Source: Bacillus sp. AFS059628 (lineage in GTDB: Bacteria > Bacillota > Bacilli > Bacillales > Bacillaceae_G). Taken from it: 48,437 nt of DNA. Below the pieces are notes generated by a model. The model ran no database searches. It saw only the letters and a list, made by a program, of their open reading frames with translations, and was not told the DNA's origin. Made by a program: the position numbers and the translations under genes. The stretch covers positions 1 through 48,437 of the forward strand of contig NZ_NVEC01000013.1 in assembly GCF_002571225.1 (NCBI RefSeq), written 5' to 3'. Position 1 is the first letter of the stretch; each line of letters opens with the position of its first letter. Positions 10,855-20,319 of this stretch are shown here, in pieces.

Positions 10855-12756
10855 TTACTTATCTTCTGATTCTTCATCGTCCTTCTTCATATTGATGTTC
10901 ACTTTCACATCAGCTGAAGATGTTGGACGTTCTGGTAATCTGCCGTAATCACATAAATGATTGATTTGCTCAGCATCTAACGTTTCTACTTCAAGTAACG
11001 TTTTTGCAATAAGATCTAGCTTATCACGATTTTCAGTAAGAATGTCTTTTGCACGAGCATAACATTCTTTCATAATTGTTTGCATTTCCACATCGATGTC
11101 GTGTGCAATTGCATCACTGTAGTTTTGTTCTGAATGGAAGTCTCTTCCTAAGAACACTTGACCACCTTGCGAACTACCAAATTGCATCGGTCCAAGCTTA
11201 TCACTCATACCGAATTCCGTAACCATACGTCTTGCGATACCAGTCGCACGTTGGAAGTCGTTATGAGCACCTGTACTCACTTCACCAAATACAATCTCCT
11301 CAGCTACTCGACCACCAAGTAAACCAGTGATTTTATCAAGTAACTCTGGCTTTGTCATGAAGTAACGATCTTCTTTCGGAAGCATTACTGCATATCCACC
11401 AGCTTGACCACGAGGGACAATTGTTACTTTATGAACGACATCAGCTTCATCAAGAACAACACCAATTACAGTATGGCCCGCTTCATGGAAAGCGACGATA
11501 TTACGTTCTTTTTCAGAGATAACACGACTTTTCTTAGCCGGACCTGCAATAACACGATCCGTTGCTTCATCAATGTCACTCATATCAATTTTCTTCTTAT
11601 CTTGACGCGCAGCTACTAACGCAGCTTCGTTTAATAAGTTTTCCAGATCGGCACCAGAGAATCCTGGCGTACGAGTTGCAATTGCTCTTAAGTTAATATT
11701 CTCATCAAGTGGTTTATTACGAGCATGTACTTTAAGTACAGCTTCACGGCCATTTACATCTGGACGATCTACTGTAATTTGACGGTCAAAACGACCTGGA
11801 CGTAATAATGCTGGGTCAAGAATATCAGGACGGTTTGTCGCAGCGATGATAATAATACCTTCATTTGCACCGAATCCATCCATTTCAACAAGTAATTGGT
11901 TCAACGTTTGCTCGCGCTCATCATGGCCACCACCAAGACCTGCACCACGCTGACGTCCTACCGCATCAATTTCATCAATGAAAATGATACAAGGAGCATT
12001 TTTCTTTGCATTTTCAAATAAATCACGTACACGTGATGCACCGACACCGACAAACATCTCTACGAAGTCAGAACCACTGATAGAGAAGAACGGAACGCCT
12101 GCCTCACCTGCAACAGCACGTGCTAATAAAGTTTTACCTGTACCTGGAGGTCCAACTAATAGAACACCCTTTGGAATACGGGCACCAACCTCAGCGAACT
12201 TACGAGGATCTTTCAAGAATTCAACTACCTCAACAAGCTCTTGTTTCTCTTCATCCGCCCCAGCAACATCTCTGAAACGAACCTTTTTCTTTTCGTCATT
12301 ATATAACTTCGCCTTACTTTTCCCGAAGTTCATAACACGGCTACCGCCGCCCTGAGCTTGGTTTAATAAGAAGAAGAATAAAATGAAGATAATAACAAAC
12401 GGAATGATAGAAGTAAAGAATGTTACCCAAGCACTTGTTTCTTCTGCTGGTTGATACTTAACTTCAGCACCTTGCGCTTTGTCATTAATTTTCTTTTGTA
12501 ATTCCTCAGTATTTGGTGCATAAGTAACAAATTGTTCTCCTTGGCTAGAGTTGTTAAATTGTCCTTTTACCTCAAACACACCATTTTTCGGTTGAAGTTG
12601 CACATTACGAACTTCACCTTTTTCTAGTTTAGTAATGAATTTATCGTAGCTAACTGATGTCGTTTTTTGTGTCGAACCATTAAAATAGCTCACGATTCCA
12701 ATTACTACTAGGAATATCAGTAAATAAAAGATGGTATTACGGAAGATACGATTCAT
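10855..12756 (-). CDS. ftsH: ATP-dependent zinc metalloprotease FtsH
   Basis: Membrane-anchored AAA+ protease that degrades membrane and regulatory proteins and is needed for sporulation in Bacillus. The 633-residue protein has two transmembrane segments (about residues 5-25 and 110-132) around an extracytoplasmic loop. The AAA module follows with Walker A GPPGTGKT, Walker [12 protein letters not shown] and the [23 protein letters not shown]. The zinc site HEAGH lies in the C-terminal protease domain. The C-terminus is charged and variable, as usual. SD AGGAGG precedes the ATG. It follows hpt but appears to have its own promoter. Confidence 0.98.
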   Translation of the reverse strand: MNRIFRNTIFYLLIFLVVIGIVSYFNGSTQKTTSVSYDKFITKLEKGEVRNVQLQPKNGVFEVKGQFNNSSQGEQFVTYAPNTEELQKKINDKAQGAEVKYQPAEETSAWVTFFTSIIPFVIIFILFFFLLNQAQGGGSRVMNFGKSKAKLYNDEKKKVRFRDVAGADEEKQELVEVVEFLKDPRKFAEVGARIPKGVLLVGPPGTGKTLLARAVAGEAGVPFFSISGSDFVEMFVGVGASRVRDLFENAKKNAPCIIFIDEIDAVGRQRGAGLGGGHDEREQTLNQLLVEMDGFGANEGIIIIAATNRPDILDPALLRPGRFDRQITVDRPDVNGREAVLKVHARNKPLDENINLRAIATRTPGFSGADLENLLNEAALVAARQDKKKIDMSDIDEATDRVIAGPAKKSRVISEKERNIVAFHEAGHTVIGVVLDEADVVHKVTIVPRGQAGGYAVMLPKEDRYFMTKPELLDKITGLLGGRVAEEIVFGEVSTGAHNDFQRATGIARRMVTEFGMSDKLGPMQFGSSQGGQVFLGRDFHSEQNYSDAIAHDIDVEMQTIMKECYARAKDILTENRDKLDLIAKTLLEVETLDAEQINHLCDYGRLPERPTSSADVKVNINMKKDDEESEDK

Positions 12757-12792
12757 TCCTAACCTCCTCTCACGGCATAAACACTATAGTAA

Positions 12793-12822
12793 ATCGTAAC
12801 ATAGAAAAACTTTCCTATACAA
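12793..12822 (-). promoter_or_regulatory. Candidate ftsH promoter with extended -10
   Basis: Minus-strand -35 TTGTAT (12817-12822), 18-nt spacer ending in TGT, -10 TACGAT (12793-12798), between hpt and ftsH. Confidence 0.5.
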
Positions 12823-12841
12823 TTGTGACGCCTGTATTTAA

Positions 12842-13384
12842 TTAATTTGAGTAAACGCTTGGTTTTAATACTCCTACATAAGGAAGATTACGGTACTGCT
12901 CTTTATAATCTAATCCATACCCTACAACAAATTCATGCGGTACAGTAAATCCAACATAATCCGCTTTCAAATCTACCTTACGGCCTGTTGGTTTATCTAA
13001 TAACGTAACAATTTTTACAGACTTCGCTTTACGATATTTAAATAGGTCTACTAAGTAGCTTAGCGTAAGACCGCTATCAATAATATCTTCAACGATTAAA
13101 ATATCGCGACCTTCTACAGAAGTATCAAGGTCTTTTAAAATTTTCACTTCGCCTGTTGAAACAGTTGAGTGACCGTAACTAGATACAGCCATAAAATCCA
13201 TTTCAAGATATGTATCTGTTCTCTTTAATAAATCTGCCATGAATGGCATTGCACCCTTTAGTACACCAATCGCAAGAGGTACTGTATTTTTATAATCCTC
13301 TGCAATAATTGCACCTAACTCGAGCACCTTTTCTTGTATTTGTTCTTCAGAAATTAATACTTTTTCGATATCTTGATTCATCAT
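12842..13384 (-). CDS. hpt: Hypoxanthine-guanine phosphoribosyltransferase
   Basis: Salvages hypoxanthine and guanine to IMP and GMP using PRPP. The 180-residue protein has the PRPP-binding loop [14 protein letters not shown] (about residues 95-108) and an N-terminal [12 protein letters not shown] segment. Its ATG overlaps the tilS stop (ATGA), with GGGAGG 8 nt before it, so tilS and hpt are coupled. B. subtilis calls it hprT. The tilS-hpt-ftsH order is conserved across Firmicutes. Confidence 0.97.
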   Translation of the reverse strand: MMNQDIEKVLISEEQIQEKVLELGAIIAEDYKNTVPLAIGVLKGAMPFMADLLKRTDTYLEMDFMAVSSYGHSTVSTGEVKILKDLDTSVEGRDILIVEDIIDSGLTLSYLVDLFKYRKAKSVKIVTLLDKPTGRKVDLKADYVGFTVPHEFVVGYGLDYKEQYRNLPYVGVLKPSVYSN

Positions 13385-14823
13385 TTCATTATCCTCCCGG
13401 AAGACTCCTTGCTTTTGTAGTGAATAATCATATATTTATCTTTCTTTGTTACCTCTTTCGAGATAGCAAATGCAGATCGCTTCAACAAGGGTATCCAAAT
13501 AATGTTCCCACTTGCATCACAAACGACCGGCCATTCTTCTCTTTTTTCTCTCGGTACTTTCGCTTCGATAAAAATAGCTTTTATCTTTTTGGTGCCATTC
13601 ATACCTTGTATTGACATGCGATCTCCATTTTCCCTAGAACGAATACGAAGTGGATATGATATATCATTATACTTAGCAACAAAAATTGTTTCATTCATGT
13701 TACTTGGCATATCTTCGCTCACCTCTGTTACAAGCATATCCCCGTTCGATAGCGTAATTGTCCCGGGCACTGATAAATCTTGTAAAAAAGGGGGAATAAT
13801 TTCTTGTTTAAATCCAAAGCTGCACTCCTCGTATGCGCGAACAATTTTTAAATCACCTGGGAAATCAAGTGAACCCGAAGGTTGTGTCCGCTTAAAAAAC
13901 TCAATCACTTTGTCAATATGTATAGAGGAAAGAGAAGATGGAATCTTATATTCATAAAGATAGTTTAATATTAGTTGAATCCCTCTTCTTTGTAAAGGCA
14001 TAGACATGGATTCAAAGGCAGGAATTGATAAGCTAATTTGTTTATCACTTTTTTTTGTAATTACTTTATTCATTTTCTCAAAAGCTAATTCCTGCAAATA
14101 CGCCTCATCCTCTTGCATCTGCATGCTAAATTTTTGGAACTTCTCATGCACTTGTGGATTTTCTTCTTTCAAATGAGGAAGAACATATTTACGTAATCGA
14201 TTCCTTGTATATACTTCCTTTTTATTACTTGGATCTATACGAGGAATTATTTTTTGCTTATGACAGTAATCAACAATCTCTTCCTTCGTTACTCCAAGTA
14301 ACGGCCTAATTAAATACCCATTATGAAAAGGACGCTTCACTGCAATTCCTGCATATCCTTTCGGAGTACTCCCTCGTACAAGGCGCATTAAAATCGTCTC
14401 TACTTGATCATCACCATGATGCCCAAGGGCTACATACCTCGCATCATATTTCTTCATTATTCTTTCCAAAAATGCATATCTGCATTCTCTAGCAGCAACT
14501 TGTGCATTCATCCCGTATTGCTGTTGATATTGCGACACATTAATCCTTATCGTTTCGCAAATAACTCCCAGTCCTTTACAAAGGTCCTGCACAAACTGTA
14601 GGTCCTCATGAGATTCATCACCTCTAAACATATGATCCACATGCGCCACTACAATCTCAAACTGTTTTGCCGCTCTTTTTTCTAACAAATAATATAGAAG
14701 AGCCAAAGAGTCAGGACCACCAGAAACCCCTACAACAATTGTTGAGCGTTCCTTTAATACATCATGCTGCTTTACAAAGTCATCTACCTTTTCAACAAAT
14801 GTATCTTTCAACTTCGTAATCAC
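13381..14823 (-). CDS. tilS: tRNA(Ile)-lysidine synthetase
   Basis: Modifies C34 of the CAU-anticodon tRNA-Ile to lysidine, which changes its codon from AUG to AUA. The 480-residue protein has the ATP-pyrophosphatase PP-loop SGGPDS (residues 34-39), then [14 protein letters not shown] and [15 protein letters not shown], all conserved in TilS. The C-terminal part holds the tRNA-binding domains seen in long TilS forms (RSRENGDRM). The start is the ATG at 14823. It is followed by hpt with a 4-nt overlap. Confidence 0.97.
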   Translation of the reverse strand: MITKLKDTFVEKVDDFVKQHDVLKERSTIVVGVSGGPDSLALLYYLLEKRAAKQFEIVVAHVDHMFRGDESHEDLQFVQDLCKGLGVICETIRINVSQYQQQYGMNAQVAARECRYAFLERIMKKYDARYVALGHHGDDQVETILMRLVRGSTPKGYAGIAVKRPFHNGYLIRPLLGVTKEEIVDYCHKQKIIPRIDPSNKKEVYTRNRLRKYVLPHLKEENPQVHEKFQKFSMQMQEDEAYLQELAFEKMNKVITKKSDKQISLSIPAFESMSMPLQRRGIQLILNYLYEYKIPSSLSSIHIDKVIEFFKRTQPSGSLDFPGDLKIVRAYEECSFGFKQEIIPPFLQDLSVPGTITLSNGDMLVTEVSEDMPSNMNETIFVAKYNDISYPLRIRSRENGDRMSIQGMNGTKKIKAIFIEAKVPREKREEWPVVCDASGNIIWIPLLKRSAFAISKEVTKKDKYMIIHYKSKESSGRIMK

Positions 14824-14972
14824 CTTTCATTAAACAAGAACAGCAACGTTAGTTACCTTGTTTATAATGGTACAACTTTTACAAACATTGTGCAAAAAAA
14901 AGATATACAAAAATTACATTTTTATCTTACATCATCCGTACATATTCACAAAAATAATAATATTATCTTTTA

Positions 14973-15006
14973 AAGCAAAAAAACCTAGGCATCCACCTAG
15001 GTTTTT
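14973..15006 (-). terminator. spoIIE terminator
   Basis: Hairpin with 11-bp arms (14979-14989, 14996-15006) containing CCTAGG, followed on the minus strand by a T7 tract, just after the spoIIE stop. The A+T-rich stretch between it and tilS (14824-14972) must contain the tilS promoter, but I see no convincing one. Confidence 0.92.
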
Positions 15007-15030
15007 AGAAAGAAATATCACACTTCAAGT

Positions 15031-17502
15031 TTATTGCGCTTGCATTCCTACAATTGGAATGGTAGCCCACTTCGGCATATTTTTCTTCACCTTCGCTACT
15101 ACAATAGTCATATCATCATTTATATAACCATCGCCAGAGCGAATCACCTCTTCCATAATGATATCAGCAATTTCTTGCGGATCTTCAGTTTGTAACTCTT
15201 TAATTTTCCGCTTCATCCATAACTCATGATTCTCCACATGTTGCGCACCCTCAAAAATCCCATCACTCATCATAATAAGAATATCGCCCGTCTTTAATTG
15301 CTCACCCACTACATCAACTTCAACATCCTCAATAATTCCCATTGGTAAATTACTTGCTTCAATTTTCAAAATATTGTTTGCGCGTTTCACAAAACTTGGC
15401 GTCGATCCAATCTTTAAAAACTTCGCACTCGCATCCCGCAAATCTACCATAGCTAAGTCTAATGTCGTAAACATCTCTTCTGTTGTTCTTAAAGAAAGAA
15501 TAGAGTTAATAGATTTAATCGCTATCTCCTCATCAATGCCTGACTGAAGTATTTTTTGTAATAATTTCACTGTTTCTTTACTCTCCATATGAGCTCTTTG
15601 CCCATTTCCCATGCCATCACTAATTGCAAGGGCATATTTCCCAACACTTAAATCCATCATTGCATAAGAATCACCCGAAACAAACCCACCGCCTTTCGCA
15701 GCTGTGGCCAAGCCGGTATCAAGAGAATACGTTTTTGCTGAACCAAATGATATTAAGCTATGACCGTTCGGGTAAGAAGATTTTTCTTCATGTTTCACAA
15801 CTATATTTTCCTTTAAGATATCAGAAAGCATTGGTGCAACTAATTTTTCACACTCTCCATGTTCATTAGAGGCAACTGGAATCAACATTTCAATATCAAT
15901 ACTTCCTCTATCTAAACAATAAATATCAACATGCTCTATTTCTACACCAAAATCACGAAATGCTTGCAGAATCTGTTCTTCCTGTACTTGATGATTTTCT
16001 CTTTCTCTTTGTATCTCCTTGGCAAAATCCTCCATAACTTTTGATACACCTAATAGTTGCTCCGCTACTATTCTACGATTTTCTTTCATTTGTTTTCGTA
16101 ATTTTTGTCCCTCATAGAAGTGATCTAATTCACCTGCTACTAAATCCGTCACTTTCTTGCCTCTCACGCAGTGCTTGTCCCATTCACGAACTAACTTCCG
16201 ATTATGCTGCAGAGTTCCTTCTTCCGTTTCGCTCATTATTTGTTTCATATAATCGTACGTTTTATCGAAATTAACTACCCAGCATTGATCTTTCTTAAAA
16301 CATGTTTGACATGTTTTTGCAGTAATTGTACTTAAGAACAAATCTGCCTCTGTCTCTTTATCTTCCTCCTCCACATATCCATATACAGAAAAGCTATTAG
16401 ATAAAGCAGCAAATACATTGGCAAATTGATTGATTTTATTCGCCGTAACATCACGCATTCTTCTTAAATACTGTTGTTGATCTTGCGAATGCTCCTGTGT
16501 GCCTGGCATGAATTTAGCAATACGATCCATAACAAGTTTCGGCGTTAATAAGAAGAAAGCAATCGCTACACCAGATTCAATTAAAGTTGTCACAATGTTT
16601 GTTTGCTTGTCTACATATAGTGTAATCAAGCTCGTCCCAATTAATAAACCTAAACTAACACCTAATCGCTTCCCTTCTTTTAGCAAACCACCAAGCAACC
16701 CAGAAAAAGCAAGCAGACTAAGTTGGGACAAACTGGAGACATTCGCCAAACTTAATATTAATCCAGTGACAACTCCCACTGTAGACCCTGTAGCAGCTCC
16801 CGCGATAAATGCAAACACGAGCACTAAGTATCTAGTAAAAATATGTTGAATAGAAGCGTCATATACAAACCAATCTGTTGTACCTGTTAAAACAGATGCT
16901 AGTAATATAATTAAACAAACGATTTCTTCCGTCTCTAATGCTTGTTGTTTCCCTTTTCTTTCTACTAAAAGCGGGACACTTTGTAAAAATATCATAGTTA
17001 ATACGAAGCTAAGCCCTGCCTCAATCGTACTAACGAGTAAATCGTACATGGTAACAGTTTGTTGTGCAAAATATACAACAACTAAATGTGCGGTTAATGC
17101 GGAGATAAATACTTGGAATGGTACAAGTCCAACAGTTTTACGTGTAAACCGACTAAAGAAGATATTATAAATGAAGAAAGTAAAGATAGATGCAAAGGTA
17201 AAGAATAAATTATCTATCGAAACTGAAAGTGCGCCTCCCATTAGAGCCAAGAACGCGAGCGGCATTTTATCCCGCTTCATAACATAAACAGCAGCAAAAA
17301 ACGGTAGTGCAAACGGTAAAATGTTTGTTAATATATATGCTCGTCCCAAAAGAAAACCAATAACAACAATAATAAATCCCCATCTAAAGAAAACTTGTTC
17401 AAACTTCATTCGCAACTTACTCGTCCACTTTACTCCTCCAAGCTGACCTTCATTCATTGCCAATGCACTTGTATTCATAGTATTCCTTCCTGCTTTAGGC
17501 AT
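15031..17502 (-). CDS. spoIIE: Stage II sporulation protein E, PP2C-type phosphatase
   Basis: Dephosphorylates the anti-anti-sigma factor SpoIIAA in the forespore, which frees sigma-F; it also joins FtsZ at the polar septum. The 823-residue protein has a hydrophobic N-terminal third with about ten transmembrane segments (roughly residues 40-330). A central region follows with a cysteine pair cluster (CQTCFKKDQCWV). The C-terminal PP2C/SpoIIE phosphatase domain (about 590-823) has metal-binding aspartates in FVSGDSYAMMDL, AISDGMGNGQ, ILIMMSDGIFEGA and YINDDMTIVVAK. GGTGG precedes the ATG. In B. subtilis yabS and yabT lie between it and tilS; they are absent here. Confidence 0.98.
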   Translation of the reverse strand: MPKAGRNTMNTSALAMNEGQLGGVKWTSKLRMKFEQVFFRWGFIIVVIGFLLGRAYILTNILPFALPFFAAVYVMKRDKMPLAFLALMGGALSVSIDNLFFTFASIFTFFIYNIFFSRFTRKTVGLVPFQVFISALTAHLVVVYFAQQTVTMYDLLVSTIEAGLSFVLTMIFLQSVPLLVERKGKQQALETEEIVCLIILLASVLTGTTDWFVYDASIQHIFTRYLVLVFAFIAGAATGSTVGVVTGLILSLANVSSLSQLSLLAFSGLLGGLLKEGKRLGVSLGLLIGTSLITLYVDKQTNIVTTLIESGVAIAFFLLTPKLVMDRIAKFMPGTQEHSQDQQQYLRRMRDVTANKINQFANVFAALSNSFSVYGYVEEEDKETEADLFLSTITAKTCQTCFKKDQCWVVNFDKTYDYMKQIMSETEEGTLQHNRKLVREWDKHCVRGKKVTDLVAGELDHFYEGQKLRKQMKENRRIVAEQLLGVSKVMEDFAKEIQRERENHQVQEEQILQAFRDFGVEIEHVDIYCLDRGSIDIEMLIPVASNEHGECEKLVAPMLSDILKENIVVKHEEKSSYPNGHSLISFGSAKTYSLDTGLATAAKGGGFVSGDSYAMMDLSVGKYALAISDGMGNGQRAHMESKETVKLLQKILQSGIDEEIAIKSINSILSLRTTEEMFTTLDLAMVDLRDASAKFLKIGSTPSFVKRANNILKIEASNLPMGIIEDVEVDVVGEQLKTGDILIMMSDGIFEGAQHVENHELWMKRKIKELQTEDPQEIADIIMEEVIRSGDGYINDDMTIVVAKVKKNMPKWATIPIVGMQAQ

Positions 17503-17537
17503 ATTTTTAACACCACCTGCATAGTTTAATTACTGTC

Positions 17538-17570
17538 ATTATAAAAGATAATTATTGGGATTTTTGTCAA
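17538..17570 (-). promoter_or_regulatory. spoIIE promoter: sigma-A with 21-bp spacer (Spo0A-activated type)
   Basis: Minus-strand consensus -35 TTGACA (17565-17570) and consensus -10 TATAAT (17538-17543) are 21 nt apart. This over-long spacing is known for the B. subtilis Spo0A-activated spoIIE and spoIIG promoters. A 0A-like box lies about 30 bp upstream. Confidence 0.8.
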
Positions 17571-17596
17571 AACAACAGTTTTCACTTTTATAATCG

Positions 17597-17603
17597 TTCG
17601 ACT
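17597..17603 (-). promoter_or_regulatory. Spo0A box-like site upstream of spoIIE
   Basis: Minus-strand AGTCGAA matches the 0A box TGTCGAA at 6 of 7 positions and lies upstream of the 21-bp-spacer promoter, where activating Spo0A is expected to bind. Confidence 0.55.
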
Positions 17604-17724
17604 TTTTATTCAAAATAACTCTACATATATACACGGTATGTATTTTATTTTTAACATTTTAACCGAACATTCAGAAAATATAGGGTGATTTTGTAGAAGT
17701 GTTGTATGTTTTAATTTATTTATT

Positions 17725-17763
17725 TAACAAAAAAAGATCATGCACATTTGCATGATCTTTTTT
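17725..17763 (-). terminator. tRNA operon terminator
   Basis: Perfect 14-bp hairpin (17731-17744, 17749-17762) with a T-rich tail on the minus strand, a few bases after the tRNA-Glu 3' end. Confidence 0.93.
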
Positions 17764-17766
17764 AGA

Positions 17767-17838
17767 TGACCCGTACGGGATTCGAACCCGTGTTACCGCC
17801 GTGAAAGGGCGGTGTCTTAACCACTTGACCAACGGGCC
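17767..17838 (-). tRNA. tRNA-Glu (anticodon TTC)
   Basis: 72-nt cloverleaf on the minus strand. The acceptor stem GGCCCGT pairs with ACGGGTC. The anticodon loop CTTTCAC gives anticodon TTC, and the T loop has GGTTCGAATCC. The 3' CCA is not encoded. It is second in a two-tRNA unit, like the Met-Glu pair between yabR and spoIIE in B. subtilis. Confidence 0.97.
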
Positions 17839-17851
17839 GTTAAATTAAATA

Positions 17852-17925
17852 TAGCGGCGGAGGGGATCGAACCCCCGACCTCACGGGTATGAACCGTACG
17901 CTCTAGCCAGCTGAGCTACACCGCC
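17852..17925 (-). tRNA. tRNA-Met (anticodon CAT, elongator type)
   Basis: 74-nt cloverleaf on the minus strand. The anticodon loop TTCATAC gives CAT. It has the TAGCTCAG D-arm and GGTTCGATCC T-arm. The 1-72 position is a G-U pair and there is no initiator-type CGCGGGG acceptor stem, so it is read as the elongator. The possibility of a TilS-modified tRNA-Ile(CAU) is less likely given the match to the B. subtilis tRNA-Met at this locus. CCA is not encoded. Confidence 0.93.
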
Positions 17926-17953
17926 ATGTCGTCTTATTTAACGGACAATTAGT

Positions 17954-17982
17954 ATCTTACCCTAGATATAATTTAAAGTCAA
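17954..17982 (-). promoter_or_regulatory. tRNA-Met/Glu operon promoter (sigma-A)
   Basis: Minus-strand -35 TTGACT (17977-17982), 17-nt spacer, -10 TAAGAT (17954-17959), about 30 nt before tRNA-Met. Confidence 0.75.
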
Positions 17983-18020
17983 CACATCTTAAAATTTTTT
18001 TAAAAAAATATATTTTTACA

Positions 18021-18056
18021 TATAAAAAAGCACCCCGAGCAATCGCCCTGGGCACC
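18021..18056 (-). terminator. yabR terminator
   Basis: G+C-rich imperfect hairpin (about 18031-18056) followed by a T6 tail on the minus strand, 30 nt after the yabR stop. One internal mismatch and several G-U pairs. Confidence 0.8.
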
Positions 18057-18086
18057 TCTCTATATACTAAGAATTAAACGGTCTTA

Positions 18087-18569
18087 TTATCCGCGACGTG
18101 CGCCACGGCCACCACGTTTAGATTCTGTGTTACGCTTTAAAGAAGTTAAACGATCTTCGCTATCCTTTAAGAAACGTGCCATCTTTTGCTCGAATGTTTC
18201 TTTTGGAGCACGGTCGTTACCGCCACCACGGTTATCTCTGTTGAAAGAACGATTACGTTGTGGACGTCCAGAACGTTGTTGATCACCACCGCGTTGGTAT
18301 TCACCACGTGGACGATCTCCTTCTGTTTTTTCACGCTCTTTTGCTTTTTTAATAGATAAACCGATCTTACCATCTTTTTCAACGTTAATAACTTTTACTT
18401 CTACTTGGTCGCCCACTTTTAAGTGATCGTTAATATCTTTCACATAATTATCAGCAACTTCACTAATATGAACAAGACCCGTTAAGCCTTCTGGCAGCTC
18501 CACAAAAGCCCCAAAATTTGTAATACCTGTTACTTTACCCTGTAACTTGCTGCCTACCTCGATTGACAT
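18087..18569 (-). CDS. yabR: S1 domain RNA-binding protein (YabR-like) with an Arg/Gly-rich tail
   Basis: Probable RNA- or ribosome-associated protein. Residues 1-75 form one S1/OB-fold domain (GSKLQGKVTGITNFGAFVELPEG... and KIGLSIKKAKE). The rest is a low-complexity segment rich in Arg, Gly, Asn and Gln (RGGDQQRSG, NRGGGND, RGGRGARRG) that looks disordered. The 160-residue length exceeds the ~128 residues I recall for B. subtilis YabR, because of this tail. The role is not established. It has its own strong sigma-A promoter right after divIC; the SD AAGGAGGAG is about 11 nt from the ATG. Confidence 0.93.
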   Translation of the reverse strand: MSIEVGSKLQGKVTGITNFGAFVELPEGLTGLVHISEVADNYVKDINDHLKVGDQVEVKVINVEKDGKIGLSIKKAKEREKTEGDRPRGEYQRGGDQQRSGRPQRNRSFNRDNRGGGNDRAPKETFEQKMARFLKDSEDRLTSLKRNTESKRGGRGARRG

Positions 18570-18615
18570 AAAAAAAATGCTCCTCCTTAGTGGTTAAAAA
18601 GTCAAATTTTACTTT

Positions 18616-18645
18616 ATTATATATAATCCTAAAATATAGTGTCAA
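18616..18645 (-). promoter_or_regulatory. yabR promoter (sigma-A)
   Basis: Minus-strand consensus -35 TTGACA (18640-18645) and consensus -10 TATAAT (18616-18621) with an 18-nt spacer, in the short gap after divIC. Confidence 0.8.
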
Positions 18646-18656
18646 TAAGACATACT

Positions 18657-19016
18657 CTACTTAGAAACAGGAAAAATTATCTCCCCTTTTCCAGAGAAGA
18701 AATAATCCCTTCTAGCAATCTTTAATACGTACTCTTCATCATTCAACTTTTGAACTTCGTCTTTTAGACTCTTTTCTTTGTTCGTTAATGAATCCAGTTC
18801 TTTTTTCATGTCCTTAACTTTTGCTTCTTTTGCTTTAATGGAACTGTTTTGTTGATAAAACGTTACACTAATACTCGCAATAATTGTAAAAGCAAAGACA
18901 AGAAAAACCGCTAAACGGCGATAAAGTCGCTTCCTGTTCTCATCCGTTTGTATTATATGCTCTTTAACAGGATTTGGACTCTGTTTTTCGATTGTTCTTT
19001 GTCTCAGTTCCCTCAT
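18657..19016 (-). CDS. divIC: Septum formation initiator DivIC
   Basis: Bitopic divisome protein that pairs with FtsL and DivIB at the septum. Of 119 residues, about 1-33 are cytoplasmic and basic. One transmembrane segment follows (RLAVFLVFAFTIIASISVTF, about 34-53), then an extracytoplasmic leucine-zipper-like coiled coil (KAKEAKVKDMKKELDSL, about 61-95) and a conserved YVLKIARRDYFFSGKGE end. The ATG at 19016 overlaps the yabQ stop (ATGA), with AGGGGG upstream; the longer reading is rejected as internal to yabQ. It belongs to the yabP-yabQ-divIC unit. Confidence 0.96.
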   Translation of the reverse strand: MRELRQRTIEKQSPNPVKEHIIQTDENRKRLYRRLAVFLVFAFTIIASISVTFYQQNSSIKAKEAKVKDMKKELDSLTNKEKSLKDEVQKLNDEEYVLKIARRDYFFSGKGEIIFPVSK

Positions 19017-19666
19017 TTCCGAGGTCCCCCTAACTTCTTTTTTATACGCTCCCATAATTGGAAGATATATTCCTTCAATTTTGCTATATATTGCAGGAAC
19101 CCTACATGTTTCATTATAAAAAGTTTAACACGATTAGGGAGAAGTTTCCATATGAGCGAAGCAATAAATCGAACAGGCCAGAAAAAAACTTTCCATATGA
19201 AAAGTAATATCCAAATCACTATTTTCCATAACACATGTCCAATTGAAAGCAGTATACGAAATAAGAATAATATAAATGCAATAAATAGCTGCGCTATAAT
19301 AATAACAGGTTTTATCATGAGTAGCTTTATAATTTGAACAAAAAAGTGTGTTGTTTGCATAAAAATATAGATGAGAAAATTTAACAGTCTCATGTATATT
19401 GCTTTCAATAAGCTTTGATACGCCGCAAAACCACATAATAATGCCAAAAATACATATACACGTAGTTCAGCTTCATTTACAAGAAGCAATACGTAAAAGA
19501 CAAATAATGCTTGGACAATCCAAAATAGTATATCATGTATAAATACAAGCCAACGTTTGCGTTCTTGCCGCTTTAAAAATCGTTGGTATGTATCTAAAGA
19601 CGCTCCAATCCAAGCACCCATTCCGATCATTGAGAGCATCGTATACAACTGAATTGTTAGGCTCAT
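19013..19666 (-). CDS. yabQ: Spore cortex protein YabQ
   Basis: Integral membrane protein needed for spore cortex formation in B. subtilis, made in the mother cell under sigma-E. The 217-residue protein has about five hydrophobic segments (residues 4-22, 40-60, 67-85, and two long ones near 100-150) and a basic C-terminus (KRIKKKLGGPRK). It overlaps yabP upstream and divIC downstream by 4 and 4 nt, so the three are translationally coupled. Only the spore role of the family is known; no enzymatic motif is seen. Confidence 0.93.
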   Translation of the reverse strand: MSLTIQLYTMLSMIGMGAWIGASLDTYQRFLKRQERKRWLVFIHDILFWIVQALFVFYVLLLVNEAELRVYVFLALLCGFAAYQSLLKAIYMRLLNFLIYIFMQTTHFFVQIIKLLMIKPVIIIAQLFIAFILFLFRILLSIGHVLWKIVIWILLFIWKVFFWPVRFIASLIWKLLPNRVKLFIMKHVGFLQYIAKLKEYIFQLWERIKKKLGGPRK

Positions 19667-19971
19667 TTAAACAACTTACTAAAGAATCCTTTAGTTTTCT
19701 CCCCTTGATTCTCATCAATATACAGCATCTCATGAACTTTCCCTTTAATCGATACAACACCTTTTTCTACATCTAAATTTTTCATTTGCAAATTTTGACC
19801 ACGAATTGTTAAAAAGCCCATTACAGTCTCAAGCAAAAACTCTTCGCTATCAAAACTCTCTACCTGCTTTACACCGGTAATATCAATTACACGCCTGCCA
19901 CGCATAATAATATCATGCTCTACAGAAACATTTTGTTGATTAGAAGACATAGGTGAGTAACCATTATTCAC
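19663..19971 (-). CDS. yabP: Sporulation protein YabP
   Basis: Small protein of the YabP/YqfC family, required for normal sporulation in B. subtilis and made under sigma-E. The 102-residue product has the conserved core HDIIMRGRRVIDITGVKQVE (about residues 19-38) and NLQMKNLDVEKGVVSIKG, and ends in GFFSKLFK. I start it at a GTG at 19971 because GGGGGG lies 6 nt before it; an upstream ATG at 19989 precedes that SD. It overlaps yabQ by 4 nt. Confidence 0.92.
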   Translation of the reverse strand: MNNGYSPMSSNQQNVSVEHDIIMRGRRVIDITGVKQVESFDSEEFLLETVMGFLTIRGQNLQMKNLDVEKGVVSIKGKVHEMLYIDENQGEKTKGFFSKLFK

Positions 19972-20006
19972 GTAAATCCCCCCATACATTTATACTAGCT
20001 AATAGT

Positions 20007-20014
20007 AATGTATG
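20007..20014 (-). promoter_or_regulatory. Candidate sigma-E -10 element for yabP-yabQ-divIC
   Basis: Minus-strand CATACATT resembles the sigma-E -10 CATACAAT and lies 36 nt upstream of the yabP start, just after rqcP. The -35 position (20029-20036) matches poorly. The call rests on the -10 and on known sigma-E control of yabP. Confidence 0.4.
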
Positions 20015-20029
20015 AAGGGATAATCGATT

Positions 20030-20305
20030 TTAGAACAAGCCTTCTTCAGCCTTTACCTTTTCTTCGCTAACTAAACTATACATATTTGCTGCATCTTCTT
20101 TTTTAGTCGTTTCTTTCAATTCATTTATTTTTACAGTTACTATTTTTTGACCGAAACGAATTGTTAATTCATCAGCTACTTTCACATCTGAACTCGCTTT
20201 TGCCACTTGACCATTAATTGATATTCTTCCTTGATCAGCTACTTCTTTCGCTAATGTTCTTCTTTTAATTAAACGTGATACTTTTAAAAACTTATCTAAA
20301 CGCAT
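20030..20305 (-). CDS. rqcP: RqcP (YabO), S4-domain ribosome quality control factor
   Basis: Hsp15-family RNA-binding protein that works with RqcH on stalled 50S subunits during alanine tailing. The 91-residue product is one S4 domain from residue 1 ([21 protein letters not shown]) through [22 protein letters not shown], with a charged C-terminal tail. The start is the ATG at 20305 preceded by GGGGGATTTGAT. It follows yabN/mazG by 14 nt in an operon, as in B. subtilis. Confidence 0.95.
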   Translation of the reverse strand: MRLDKFLKVSRLIKRRTLAKEVADQGRISINGQVAKASSDVKVADELTIRFGQKIVTVKINELKETTKKEDAANMYSLVSEEKVKAEEGLF

Positions 20306-20319
20306 ATCAAATCCCCCTA

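Noticed and set aside
13502-13957. 151-codon open frame on the plus strand
   Set aside because: It lies entirely inside tilS on the other strand, has no SD and no recognisable family. Shadow of a real gene.
17852-17925. Reading of the CAT-anticodon tRNA as initiator tRNA or tRNA-Ile2
   Set aside because: The acceptor stem is not the initiator type, and the locus and sequence match the elongator tRNA-Met of B. subtilis.
18167-18382. 71-codon minus-strand frame inside yabR
   Set aside because: It is an alternate frame of the Arg/Gly-rich repeat region of yabR; no start signal and biased composition explain it.
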